From Branchipolynoe longqiensis (taxonomy: Eukaryota > Annelida > Polychaeta > Phyllodocida > Polynoidae), in assembly GCA_030323885.1 (NCBI GenBank), contig CM059198.1, forward strand, positions 75,167,045 through 75,231,044: a DNA stretch of 64,000 bases, given 5' to 3'. The notes below the pieces were generated by a model. That model was not told the origin of the DNA, did no database searches, and saw nothing but the letters and a program-made list of their open reading frames with translations. The position numbers and the translations under genes are program-made. Below are positions 10,733 through 21,300 of this stretch, in pieces (the stretch's first letter is position 1; the number at the start of each line of letters is the position of its first letter).

Positions 10733-11204
10733 TTCTAGAATATATCAAAGAAATTCTGGACATTTCTTAATAAATATTTTTACACTTAAATCTAGACTCA
10801 TCGGTAATATGCACACAGGAACCAACAAACTATATTAGCAATTTTTAATATATAACTCAAGACATATTTAGATCAAGAATCCCAGACTTAGATCTAGAGT
10901 TTTCTGGATCTAATGTGACAAATGCCCTCATCACACCTGCTGGGCGCGTTTACTCGCAGCAATACGTCACTACGGTTGCCATGGATACCTTCACAGTCGT
11001 CTGGCAGCCTTACAACCAGGTTAGAACATGGAGAGTACTCTCCCTGCTTCATGTATATACATAACTAACACCCAACGAGCAACATTGCTGGCGTGGACAC
11101 ATAGAACGAGATGGCATAATTTGGCAGAAACGCTACTTCATTACTACGCGCAGTCAAGGTCTTCAGTGTGCAGGACGCTCATTTGTATGTTAACCATCAT
11201 AAGG

Positions 11205-11478
11205 CCTCAGTCACACTATGGTTTACGACCACATTGTGGACAAAAGCCAGCGACCTTCTTGCGACCAATGTAAAAAAAAGGGCGACTTCCGAGCGACCAT
11301 TTTGGTCACAAGGAGGTTGCAGGTGCTGCCCCAGAAACATCCTTGTGACCAAAATGGTCACCCAGAGGTCGCCGACTATTTTCAGTGCTTGCAACTGGTC
11401 ACTGACTGGTTGGCGACCAGTCGGCGACCAGTCAGCGACCAGCTGGCGACCAGTAGGCGACCAGTCGGCGACTAGTCT
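11205..11478. repeat. GACC-rich element with 20-bp inverted repeat
   Basis: Starts with GGCCTCAGTCACACTATGG, a TIR-like beginning. Inside, GACCATTTTGGTCACAAGGA (11295-11314) is exactly complementary to 11340-11359. It ends in about six copies of an 11-12-bp unit GGCGACCAGTC (11400-11476). Similar in style to the GC-rich element at 12591-13068, so possibly a non-autonomous DNA transposon; the far end is not defined. Confidence 0.5.
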
Positions 11479-11479
11479 A

Positions 11480-11835
11480 GAGAGAAACGGTAGAGTGGGG
11501 GAGTGAGAGGGAGAGAGAATGAGAGAGTGACAGAGAAAGAGAGAAACGGTAGAATGGGGGAGTGAGAGAGAAAGAGAATGAGAGAGTAACAGAGAAAGCG
11601 AGAAAATGTAGAGTGAGTGAGTGAGTGAGAGGGAAAGAGAATGAGAGAGTGACAGAAAGAGAGAAACAGTAGAGTGAGGCAGTGAGAGGGAAAGAGAATG
11701 AGAGAGACAGAGAAAGAGAAACAGTAGAGTGGGGGAGTGAGAGGGAAAGAGAATGAGAGAGTGACAGAGAAAGAGAGAAAAGGTAGAGTGGGGGAGTGAG
11801 AGGGAAAGATAGAGAGTGCGTCAGAGGTAGAGAGT
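11480..11835. repeat. ~59-bp GA-rich minisatellite
   Basis: About six copies of a purine-rich unit with AGAGAAACGGTAGAGTGGGG and GAGAATGAGAGAGTGACAGA. The 139-aa minus-strand ORF over it is a repeat artefact. Confidence 0.85.
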
Positions 11836-12077
11836 GTGTGACAGAGAAAGTGTATATGAGAGAGTAAAAGGTAGACAGTAGGTAGACACATCCAGTAGGT
11901 GAGAGAGAAAGAGGGTTTGTGTGTGAGAGACTAACTTCTCTTCACAATATTTGCGCAGAAGGCACTTATTAGTTTAACCCACAATTGCTTAGCACTGATA
12001 AATACTGAATATTACACCCCCACCCCCAATTCCATTTCATTCTAGACTGAGCGATATTTTTCTAATGACTCCTGAGT

Positions 12078-12434
12078 TTATAGTTGCACAATCCGATGGT
12101 TTTCAAGATTTTGACATTTTCTGAGATAAATACATCACGTTGATCGTTATAATGTCCCATACCTTAGCTTGAAGTAACTTTGATTTTAAGTGGGTAACTT
12201 TTAGATATATTTGAAGTGCAACCATGCAAAATTAATGTTGGCAAGCTTGCCAAAACTCTGACACCATAGCCTTCTGCAGTAACAGGTTCTATTCAATCGC
12301 CTCACTAATCCCATATGTGTGGCAACACATGTTTAATAAGTGCACCAGGATCGAAGGTAGATATGTAGAATCCAATTTAGATAATTATTTTGGTTTTGAA
12401 AATTTGATGTTGTCATCGGACTATGCAGATTTAA
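12078..12434 (-). mobile_element. MITE-1, full-length copy
   Basis: Left end TAGTTGCACAATCCGATGG (TTAA degraded to TTAT), right end CATCGGACTATGCAGAT followed by TTAA. Length and internal order agree with 263-617, inverted. Confidence 0.8.
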
Positions 12435-12519
12435 TTGAGAGGAAATGAATCAATTGCTAATTTGGTATCGAAGGATGGCGTGAAGTTGGTATTTGACTCC
12501 ATGGTTTGAATGTTACCCG

Positions 12520-13250
12520 GTTCCTGGTAAGGTCAGTCTATGCAACGCGCCTTTTGAGATCTGGTCACGTGATTTCACTATGCATTCCTGAAGCCCCAGC
12601 CACACCTGCCTGGATCAGAGGCCGGACGAGCCCCGGACGTCATCCGGGGTGGTCCGTGGCGATCCGGGGTGATCCGTGGCTCGTCCGTGGCTCATCCATG
12701 GTGATCCGGCGTGATCCGGTCTGATCTGTGGCTGGTCCGGGGTCCGCCCCGGATGTTTTAAAATGTTTAAAACATCCGGGGCGGTCCAGGGCATCTGGGC
12801 TTGATCCGGCATGGTAGTAGTAGTAGTAGTGAAACAGCCCCGGACCACCCCCGGACAGCCCGGACAGGCCCCGGTTCACCCCCAGACTACCCGGACCACC
12901 CCCGGACCACCCCCGGATCGCACTGGCCGGGTACGTGTGACGGCGAGGCAAAAAAAACTACGAAAATAGCGATTTTATCCGGTGCTGTCCGGGACAGTCC
13001 GGGCGACTGGTCCTGGGGTGGTCCGGCTCAAAATCCGGGGCTTGTCCGGGTAGGTTTGACTGGGGCTTTACATCAATATTATAAGTATCTTAATGAAAGA
13101 TCAAACCTAGATTGGACTATTTGAGGGTGAACTTAGAAAGTCGGGTGTTGGTTTGGCCAGCATCATTAGACTCTCAGTACCCGATGACTATTAGTAGTCG
13201 CTTCATGATGTCACATCCGAAACGGTAATCTTAAAATACGTAGGTTATAA
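12520..13250 (+). repeat. Dispersed repeat R, copy 1, interrupted
   Basis: Outer parts (12520-12590 and 13069-13250) align with 58970-59093 / 59771-59813 / 60141-60222: GATCTGGTCACGTGATTT, CTTAATGAAAG, GGACTATTTGAG, TTAGACTCTCAGTACCC, TGATGTCACA. The middle is the inserted GC-rich TIR element. Confidence 0.6.
12591..13068. mobile_element. GC-rich TIR element in repeat R
   Basis: Ends are inverted: AAGCCCCAGCCACACCTGCC at 12591 and, read inward from 13068, AAGCCCCAGTCAAACCTACC. The interior is packed with CCGGGG / CCCCGG words (GGTGATCCGTGGCTCGTCC and its complement) and could fold extensively. No transposase. Repeat R elsewhere is continuous across this point, which supports insertion; a target duplication is not evident. 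Confidence 0.7.
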
Positions 13251-13384
13251 GGCATACATTCAAATTTACGCTAAGTGATACTGATAGTAGGGTTTGTATT
13301 GCTTTCGAAGTCTGTAATATACGCTAGCCTACGTCACTGTGGGCAGTCTTTACGGTAAAGTGGGACTAATAGCCACAGAGACCT

Positions 13385-13697
13385 TCAGGCGATTGGTTGG
13401 TTGTTGGAGCTTTACGTCCTGGCAACATCTAAGGTCATATCAGGACGGCCCTCAATCGATGCTTTTTTGTTGTTGGTACAATAGTTGTTTAAGCATTGGA
13501 AATTTCAATCGTGGACGATTGGTCTTCCTCATTTCACTGCTCCTTGCCCTATCCTAATAATGTCAAGTGCCTGGCTAGGAAGCGACAAGTATAAATTTTT
13601 AAGTCATTGGTTTGACTCAACCCGGGTTCGAACCCACGATCTACCAAACATGGGAGACAGATGCTCTAACTCATTCGACCATCTCGTCTGGGCCCTA
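13385..13697 (-). repeat. SINE-1, mixed copy with tail-B remnant
   Basis: Minus strand. Contains tail A remnant (TTTACGTCCTGGCAACATCT), then tail B (ATTTCAATCGTGGACGATTGG, CTTCCTCATTTCACTGCTCC), body, and head with GGGTTCGAACCC. Most likely two overlapping insertions, with the tail-B copy complete. Confidence 0.65.
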
Positions 13698-13811
13698 AAT
13701 AACTCCCAAATAATACGTTGTTCGAAGTTATGTAAATTGTGACTTGTCATACTTGGTCATAATAACTGCGAATAAAGTTGTGTTGGTCATGTTATGGTCA
13801 TGGTTTGATTG

Positions 13812-14133
13812 AGTTTGTTGAGGTTTGACATCCTAGCAACATCATAAGGTCATATCAGCACGACTTGTGACAGTGCACGCTCATGGTGACTTGATAGTGC
13901 TGCCCCACAGGGAGACCAGACCCCCAGCACCATGACCTGATATCCAACTCAGTCACATTATCCTGACACTGATCCAACCAGTCCTTGCCCTATCCTACTA
14001 ATGCCGAGCGCCAGGCTAGGTAACGACAAGCATCACTCATGTAAGTCATTGGTTTGACTCGATCGGGATTTCGAACTCCCGATCTTCCGCACGGGAAACC
14101 TCTGCTCTACCGATTCAGCTACCGCGTTCGGCG
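13812..14133 (-). repeat. SINE-1, near full-length
   Basis: Complete order on the minus strand: head with CGGTAGAGCAGAGG-like A box and GAGTTCGAAATCCCGATCG, body, tail ending AACCTCAACAAACTC. About 320 bp, the typical full length here. Confidence 0.8.
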
Positions 14134-14334
14134 TTATGGTCACGTGACTGCGGCTTTGCCTGGTGGTAGGTGGAGCGTGACGCGTGTCTGTGATGGCGCT
14201 GAATGGTGGATGTAGTTTAGTACTTGTTTTGTATTTGTTCATGTAGGTGAGCATACAGTTTGACAAACTCACACATTTATTTCTCCATGTGTGGCCTTCT
14301 GAGCGGACAAATCTCAATCCCTCAATTCCCACAC

Positions 14335-14724
14335 CACAGGCAGGGTTTGTGTAGGCAGCTGTCAGTGACAGACTGTCAACTCTCAGCTAACGAGTGGAGA
14401 TGGGACACAGTCGCCAAATCGGTAGAGTGCGTGCTGGAGATCGGGAGTTAGAATCCCAGCCGAGTCAAACCAATGACTTATAAAATTGATACTTGTTGCT
14501 TCCTAGCCTGGCACTTGGCATTATTAGGATAGGACAAGGACTGGTTGGCTCAGTGTCAGGATAATGTGACTGAGTGGGATATCAGGTCATGATGCTGGTG
14601 GCCTGGTATTCCAGTGGGGCAGCACTATAAAGTCGCCAGGAGTGCGCACTGTCACAAGTCGGTACCCATCCTGATATGACCTTAGATGTTGCTAGGACGT
14701 AAAACAACAACAAACAAACAAACC
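14335..14724 (+). repeat. SINE-1 with conserved 5' flank
   Basis: The SINE begins near 14398. The ~65 bases before it (GGCAGCTGTCAGTGACAG, CGAGTGGAGATGGGACAC) recur, inverted, next to the SINE-1 at 18423-18722. The tail ends TTGCTAGGACGTAAAACAAC plus (CAAA)n. Confidence 0.8.
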
Positions 14725-14869
14725 CATGCCACAGTACTGACTAAGTCACTGACTTTGATACAAAACTAACTACGGACAGTTTGTAAAACGCTGTATAACT
14801 AAATAATCGTCCATTACAGTCTAAAGGGAGTCTTACAGAATCCAACTTCCATATGTTATCAATTTGGTG

Positions 14870-15192
14870 GCAGTGATCGATAGCATAGACACCGGACGCG
14901 GAAGGTCGGGAGTTCGAATCCCAGCAGAGTCAAACCAATGACTTACAAAACTGATACTTGTCACTCCCTAGCCTGGTGCTCAGTATTAGTAGGATAGGGC
15001 AAGGACTGGTTGGTTCTGCGTGATCAGGATAATGTCGGACCTTGGGTGGGATATCGGCGTCCATGGTGCCCGCGGCCTAGTCATCTTCCGGTAATAAAAA
15101 TCGGCATGAGTGGGTGGCTGTCAACAAGTCGGTACCTGTCCTGATAATGAATGTATGGTGTTGACCAGGATTCAAAACCTCTAACAAACAAA
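14870..15192 (+). repeat. SINE-1, diverged copy
   Basis: Head with GGTCGGGAGTTCGAATCCC, body, and a strongly mutated tail (GTCCTGATAATGAATGTATG, TTGACCAGGATTCAAAACC). Confidence 0.75.
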
Positions 15193-15899
15193 CTCATTAC
15201 CGAACAGACCCCTATTAATACTAATTCGAAAATGAATCGGCCCGTTTTCAGTTTTAAGCGGGTCGGGTCGAGTCGCGAGTTTTAGTTCGCGAATCGTAAA
15301 TGGTAGGTGTGTACCAGGCCTTAGACGGCTCACTCCCTATCTCTCCCATGGGAATGTAAACTTCGCAGTGCCACCTTGTGGTGGGTTTGATCAGCCCGGC
15401 TGCTGGTTGGTGTTTCACATGTAAACACATACAATTATATTATACATGAGAAGGTAACTATGAATACACATCAATATGAAATTGCTATGAACAAACACAC
15501 ATCATCATCAGCATCATCATCCTCGCCATCATCACACATCTTTCACATTCATATATACATTTATACATATAATATAGCAACTGTTTAACCAAGAGAACAG
15601 CCAGCGCACCAAGTGGTTGGTTTGATCATTTTGATTACACAGTACAGGCTGAGTGAGCTGTCTTAGTATTATAGGTTCTTTGCTACTACCCAGCATAAAG
15701 TATAATGGATGTATTATATTGTATATATAAAGCGTATGTCTTTTCAGTGGCAAACATATGCTATATAGATAGTGTATAGTGCACGGTATTTACAATATAC
15801 TATATATCACAAAGTATGCAGCTATATCATATATGTACTATATAATTTATTATATGGATATAAATAATGGCAGCCCCTTAATGTTTCTCTCTAACCACC
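15193..15899. other. No recognised gene; short ATC repeat
   Basis: Contains a small (CAT)n tract at 15500-15538 and AT-rich sequence with TATA words near 15720-15860. No supported ORF. Confidence 0.45.
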
Positions 15900-16560
15900 T
15901 TAACTTCCATGTTATTCACTGCGGAGCAGGCATTCTCTCCTCCCCGCCTCGTCTACACCATGAGCCAACTGGCACTCTGCTCATTTTCAAAACTTACAAA
16001 TGAATACTTTGCTTACACTGGGATTCGAACCCACTTATGCCATTCCTGGGTGAGGGTCTTAACCATTGACCTATCTAAACTCTCTGATGCAATCAATCTA
16101 CATACACGATACCCGTACAAGAAGTGCATGTGGCATTTCACCTGCGGAGGTGAGTGAACCTCGCCACACTCGTCTGTCTGGAATCGTACAACTACAAATA
16201 TCCAGGTAGCGCATTTCCATTATATCAGTACATACACAGGACAGGATCAACACCACACAGCGCTCAGCGTGTACAGAATCCCGGTCACAGCACCAGCATC
16301 ATGGGAGGTGATACACAGGACAGGTTCAACACCATACAGCACTTGACTTAGCATGCGTAGAATCCTGGTCACGGCCCCAGTGTCATGGGATGGTGCCACA
16401 AACAAAAACTTCATTCCCAGAGCGGGACACAAACCCATATGGCTGCCATTCCAGGACATGTGTCCTGACCATTAGCCTATCTAGGCTCCCTAATGCAATT
16501 AATTTACTCATGCCTACCTGGGCATGTGTTATTTCACCTGGGGAGGTGGGTGTAACTCAA
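15900..16560 (-). repeat. SINE-2-like tandem dimer (variant subfamily)
   Basis: Minus strand: two tRNA-like units in the same orientation. The first (16390-16500) has TAGATAGGCTAATGGTCAGG and GGGTTTGTGTCCCGCTC; the second (16015-16120) has TAGATAGGTCAATGGTTAAG and GGGTTCGAATCCCAGTG. Between them lie the tail and leader. A ~98-bp segment of the first body is duplicated (16225-16400). Confidence 0.6.
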
Positions 16561-16599
16561 TGTATATGAAAAACATGTCGTTTGGAATTATATTATATA

Positions 16600-16860
16600 C
16601 TATGGACTATACCGCATAAAGTATAGCAATGCATATGAACATCGTACTATCACGTTATTTACGATATTTACTCCATCAATTATGCAATTATATGTGAAAA
16701 GCATGTCACCTTTGAAGAGTAGAAATATGCAATATCCATTACAGGTATGTAGTGCAAACGAAATAGTTCGCCATGTGTTTGCAAAAAAATAGTTCTCCAT
16801 ATGTGCGCAAAAAAATAGTTATTTTTTACCATAGGGAGCCTGGCATTAGGGCCTAGATCA
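16600..16860. other. AT-rich segment with a short duplication
   Basis: Two ~31-bp copies containing GCAAAAAAATAGTT and CCATATGTGCG-like sequence (16770-16830). No gene seen. Confidence 0.5.
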
Positions 16861-16932
16861 ACCAAAAGAGGATCTGTAAGTTAATCTGTAAGTTAATCTG
16901 TAAGTAATAGTACTAGTACTAGTACTACTAGT

Positions 16933-17040
16933 ACATTTTCCACGCCTACCTGCCTGTGTGGCTCCTTGTCTGAGAGGTCTACTAGTCTGTATTGACCTCT
17001 CAGACAAGGAGCCAGACAGGCAGGTAGGCGTGGAAAATGT
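16933..17040. repeat. 47-bp-arm hairpin of SINE-2 leader
   Basis: Bases 16933-16979 and 16994-17040 are inverted copies with one mismatch and a 14-base loop. Each arm is the SINE-2 leader (GACCTCTCAGACAAGGAGCC, GGCAGGTAGGCGTGG). The right arm leads into an ordinary SINE-2 at 17045. Confidence 0.85.
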
Positions 17041-17044
17041 AATT

Positions 17045-17200
17045 GATTCAGGGAGCCTAGGTAGTGTAATGGTTAGCACGCTAGCCCTGGATGACAAGAG
17101 GTGTGGGTTCGAATCCTGCTCTAAGCGCAATATTACCCACTTTTATAACCCTCACGACAAGTATGTAATCTGTGTTAGATAAATTATCCTAAGTAAATTA
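17045..17200 (+). repeat. SINE-2 tRNA-like part
   Basis: GGGAGCCTAGGTAGTGTAAT then GGTTAGCACG (A-box region) and GGGTTCGAATCCTGCTC (B box), followed by TAAGCGCAATATTACCC. Truncated after ~150 bp. Confidence 0.8.
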
Positions 17201-17502
17201 TGATAATCAGATTTAAATTAAATTCATGTTAAGCTTTCAGTGCTTGAAATAAATATACATATACCATTCCAAATGTCGGGAGTAGATTGTGAACAATTAA
17301 TTGCTTCTGCAAAAACTTGTAAAAACTTGTGGGTTATGTGTGACGCGTAGATTGAACAGGCCCATGTCTGGTACGAGGTCGCTGATTGGGGCGCACCCTG
17401 GGGGGATAGCGGGGTATGATGACACTAAATATATACTATTGAAGCTAGCCTACATTGTCAACTCTAACACCAACATGGCCCAAATTCCCAACTCCCCTTC
17501 CT
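17201..17502. other. No recognised feature
   Basis: AT-rich, no supported ORF or repeat. Confidence 0.4.
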
Positions 17503-17723
17503 GAGCGTGGTGGCCGAATCGCTAGAGCGCGTGCTGGAGATCGGGAGTTCGGTTCCCGGTCGAGTCAAATCAATGTCTTTTCAAATAGATCCTTGTCACT
17601 TCCTAGCCTGGTGCTCGGCATTAATAGGATAGAGAAAGGACTGGTTAATTCAGTGTCAGGATAATGTGATTGAATGGGTGGTATAACGGATCATGGTGCC
17701 TGGCACCAATTTCTTTTTGAACT
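17503..17723 (+). repeat. SINE-1, 3'-truncated
   Basis: GTGGCCGAATCGCTAGAGCG, GAGTTCGGTTCCCGGTCGAG and the body up to GGATCATGGTGCC. Truncated before the tail. Confidence 0.8.
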
Positions 17724-17733
17724 TTCATGGACT

Positions 17734-18307
17734 CATCATCATCATCATGCTGTCGGTCGTGATGCGACAAATACTGCTTTCATTACTTGACTGCCGCTCT
17801 CCATTTAGCTCTCTGCTGTGAGAGTTGTGTCCATGAGTCGGTCTTAATGTCTCTCAGCTTCAGGTTTCTCTTCATGGTATCCTTGAACTGGAGACGAGGG
17901 CGCCCTCTCTTTCTGTAACCAGAAGACAGTTGAGAATAGAGGATCTGCTTTGGTAGCCTGTCTGATGACATCCTCATGAGGTGTCCAGTCCACCGGAGAT
18001 TCTTTTTGATCAGAAGATCTTCCATAGAGGGCAGCCCTATCCGTTCGAGTATTTCCTTATTTGTCACTTTGTCCTTCCAGGTTAGCCTCATGATTGAATG
18101 CAGATGTCGCATCATGAAGGCATGCAGCTTTTTCACCTGTCGTCTGTACACTGTCCAGGCCGTGGATCTGTATAGTAGGGTGGATAGCACGATTGCACGG
18201 TAGATCTTGCCTTTGACCTGAATGGAGACATGGTGGTTGTTCCAGAGTCTCTGGCATAGTCGGCCGAAAGATGCGCTAGCCTTGGCCATCCTCCTCTGTA
18301 TTTCAGC
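17734..18307 (-). mobile_element. LINE-A, 5'-truncated copy with target duplication
   Basis: Contains the C-terminal RT region and 3' end of LINE-A, ending in a (CAT)n tract (ATGATGATGATGATGA on the minus strand). The 10-bp direct repeat TTCATGGACT flanks it at 17724-17733 and 18308-18317. Its 3' UTR (CGGCAGTCAAGTAATGAAAG, GTCGCATCACGACC, GACAGCATGATG) is also the 3' half of the two deletion derivatives. Confidence 0.85.
17783..18307 (-). pseudogene. LINE-A RT C-terminal region
   Basis: An uninterrupted 168-codon frame (stop at 17783) with MAKASASFGRLCQRLWNN, IYRAIVLSTLLYRSTAWTVY, NLRWTGHLMRMSSDRLPKQI and a C-terminal basic tail. It lacks the catalytic RT domain because of 5' truncation. It preserves the serine codon that is TGA at 3840 in the other copy and gives the natural C-terminus (RAKWRAAVK). 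Confidence 0.8.
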
Positions 18308-18317
18308 TTCATGGACT

Positions 18318-18422
18318 AAGATGGGGATATTTCAATCACGGACAATCGGTCTTCCTCATTCCGCTGCACTTTGCTATATCCTAGTCATGCCAAACGCCGG
18401 GCTAAGTAGTGACATGTATCAA
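18318..18422 (-). repeat. SINE-1 tail-B fragment
   Basis: GATATTTCAATCACGGACAA, CTTCCTCATTCCGCTGCAC, then body remnants CTATATCCTAGTCATGCC. Head absent. Confidence 0.65.
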
Positions 18423-18722
18423 TTGGTTGGGTGTTGGAGTTTTACATCCTGGCAACATATATGGTCAGGTACTGACCTGTGACAGTGTGCACTCATGCTG
18501 CCCCACTGGGAAATCAGACAACCAGCACAATGACCCAATATCCCACTCAGTAACATTATCCTGACACTGAGCTAACCAGTCCTTGCCCTATCCTAATAAT
18601 GCCGAGTGCCAGGCTAGGAAGCGACAAGTATTAATTTGATAAGTCATTGGTTTGACTCGGCTGGGATTCTAACTCCCGATCTCCAGCACGCACTCTACGA
18701 ATTCGGCGACCGTGTCCCATCT
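18423..18722 (-). repeat. SINE-1 copy (tail A)
   Basis: Tail TTACATCCTGGCAACATAT, body, and head ending CGGCGACCGTGTCCCATC-like sequence. The flank to ~18790 matches the flank of the 14398 copy in inverted orientation. Confidence 0.8.
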
Positions 18723-18857
18723 CCACTCGTTACCTGAGAGTTGCCAGTTGTCACTGACAGCTGCCTATACAAACCCTGCCTGTGCAGCTGTATTTATTAA
18801 TCACCCAGCCGGACTCCCTCCCACCCCCCACCCTCCACCCCAACCCCCTGCCCAGTC

Positions 18858-19075
18858 ATTCACAACTGGTTCATCAAAGGCTGTGGTGTGTGCTGTCCTG
18901 TCTGTGGGAAGGTGCATATAAAAGACCCCTTGCTGCTAATCGGAACGAGTAGCCTATGTGGCGGTAGCGGGTTTCCTCCAAAGAAATATGTCCGAATGAC
19001 CATATGCTTGACATCCAATAGCCGATGATACGAAAAGCAATATACTCTCGAGGCTTCGTTAAATAAAACAAGCTT
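18858..19075 (+). repeat. SINE-4 (mollusc-type), 5'-truncated
   Basis: CACAACTGGTTCATC, TGTGCTGTCCTGTCTGTG, GCATATAAAAGACCCCTTGC, GTAGCCTATGTGGCGG, GGTTTCCTCC and the end TTCGTTAAATAAAACAAG. From memory this body is widespread in molluscs; that is the main taxonomic clue. A full copy lies at 59814-60140. Confidence 0.75.
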
Positions 19076-19267
19076 TCTGTTTGTATAATAAACACTTCTA
19101 GTAGATATGATACTTCACAGTGAAGGTCACAAAAACGAGGTGTGTCCATGAAAGACCAAGTGTCCATGAAAGACCGCTCAATCCGGTGAGGTGTGACAGC
19201 CACTAGAGTAACACCTGTCCGACTGGAATTGTAAGTCCTTTAAATGGTCTACGTCCATAAGTCATAT

Positions 19268-21300
19268 CAATCAATCAATAGTTCCGTCCTCTAGTCGAGG
19301 GTTGGATGCAATGGTCCTCCACTTGTCCCGATGTTGTGCTGTTCTGATAGACTGTGAATAATTCAAGCCTGTCCACTGTGAAATATTTGTAAACCATGAT
19401 ATTCTTGGTCTCCCTCTCCCTCTGCTGCCATTCACCTTCCCTTCCAACAATGTATGGTATATTGAACTCTGATGAATGATGTGGCCAAAATAAATAAGTT
19501 TCTTTGTCTGTATAGTGGCAAACAAGCTTTTCTTATTTTTAATTTTTCTGAGAACTTCTTTGTTGGTGATCTTCTTTGTCCATGATATTTTCATCATCCT
19601 TCGATAAGTCCACATCTCAAATGCTGCTAAACGTTTGTACATTTTCTTAGAGATTGTCCATGTCTCTGCCCCATACATTAGAGTAGACCACACATAACAC
19701 TGAAGAATACGCTTCCTTGTTTGTATTAATATCTTACTTGATGTTAACACTCTATACATTTTGGAGAATGTTGTTCGGGCTATTGTTATCCTTCTTTTAA
19801 TTTCTTCCTCACATCTCCCATCATTTGTAATCTTTTGTCCGAGATATATGAATTCGGATACTTGTTCTCTATGTTTGTGCCATCTATGGTTATATTGACA
19901 TTTGGTTTATCTGTCTTTTTACTTATAACCATTGTTTTGGTCTTCCTGGCATTCATCTTCATGTTGAATAGTATTCCAGCTTTATTGATTCTATTCACTA
20001 TATCTTGTAGGTTTTTCTCACTGTCTGCTAGTATTACACTGTCATCGGCATATCTAAGATTGTTGACGTTCATGCCACCTATTGTCACTCCCTTGCAATC
20101 TTCAATGTGTCTGAAAATCATCTCTGTGTACAGGCTAAATAGACATGGTGACAATACACACCCCTGTCGAACTGCTCGTTTAATCATAACTTCATCCGAT
20201 AGGCCCTGCTCCATTTTTATAAATGCACGTTGTGTCCAGTATAAGTTCACAATTAGTTTAATGTCTTTGCCATTGACACCAATATCTTGTAAACATTTGA
20301 TTAACAGTTCATGATTGACTCGGTCGAAGGCCTTCTCATAGTCAATAAAGCAGGCATAAACATCCTGGTTCACTTCACAATAACGTTCACAAATCATTCT
20401 CATATTGAAAATCCCTTCACGTGTACCTCTTCCAGATATAAACCCACTTTGTACGTTACTGATTTGTTCTTCAATTTTCTGTCTGTTTCTCAGTAAAATT
20501 ATTTTCAGGATCATCTTCAACATATGACTCATCAGGCTTAGTGTTCTGTACTCAGTACACAATGTTGGTTTTAGCTTCTTTGGGAGTCGTACAAATATGG
20601 ATTCATTCATATTCAATGGCATAAATCCAGTCTCATAGATGTCATTTACTAGCTTATGAATGATTTGAATCCCCACTTCATCTAGTCCTTTTATCATTTC
20701 TGATGTTATCTGGTCACTTCCAGGAGCCTTACCTGACTTTAGATCATTGATAGCCTTCTCAACCTCTGATACTAATATAATATTCCCATCTTCTTTCTCA
20801 ATTGTGGGTGGGTTCCCTCTGTCATCATTGTATAGTTCGTTTACATATTCTTCCCATCTGGACTTTATTTCATCTTCTTCAAAGAGCATGTTGCCGTCTT
20901 TGTTCTTGATACATTTACTGCTGCTCTGTCTGTATCCTTGACCTGTTATCTCTTTCACTTTCTTGTGCATCTCTCTTGAACGATGTTGAGACTCAAGTTG
21001 TTCCACTACTTCACACTTCTTATTCCACCATTCATCTTTAGCTTTTTTGCATTCATCTTCTATTTCATTCTTCAGGTGTTTGTATTTAGGTGGATCAGTG
21101 GTTTTCACTTTCTTCCTTTCTGCCATCTTTTCTAGTATGGTTTGCGTCATCCATGATTGCTTTGTCTCTCGTTTTTTATTTGGTAACACCTCCTCTGCTG
21201 ACTTGACCATGCTTTCTCTGAGAGCTTCCCATTCCATTTCAATGTTGTTATGCTCTCTCTGAGGAGTTTCTTCATTCATCAGTACACTGAATTTGTTATG
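19268..21300 (-). mobile_element. LINE-B, 2.03-kb copy with target duplication
   Basis: 5'-truncated non-LTR retrotransposon. AGTCATAT flanks it at 19260-19267 and 21301-21308. It ends in the TTGATTGATTGATA tail shared with the copies at 1557 and 42888. It was inserted into a pre-existing SINE-2. The N-terminal endonuclease is missing. Confidence 0.85.
19271..21300 (-). pseudogene. LINE-B reverse transcriptase, one frameshift
   Basis: Two long minus-strand frames that together make one RT. The upstream frame (to about 19786) carries a charged linker, KAPGSDQITSEMIK, FVRLPKK, CFIDYEKAFDRVNHELL (motif A), VRQGCVLSPCLFSLY (motif B) and NLRYADDSVILAD (catalytic YADD, motif C). The downstream frame (19271-19759) carries YVWSTLMYGAETWTISKKM and the C-terminus ending EDGTID. 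The frames are joined around 19866: compared with the copy at 42887-43576 this one has an extra GA (CATAGAGAACAAG against CATAGAACAAG). No other disabling change is visible in the RT part, so decay is recent or light. The first ~14 codons of the longest ORF come from flanking SINE sequence. The clade is probably RTE-like, but this needs phylogeny. Confidence 0.85.

Noticed and set aside
20747..21262. Plus-strand ORFs of 60-159 codons over 19.8-21.4 kb
   Set aside because: Antisense shadows of the LINE-B reverse transcriptase.
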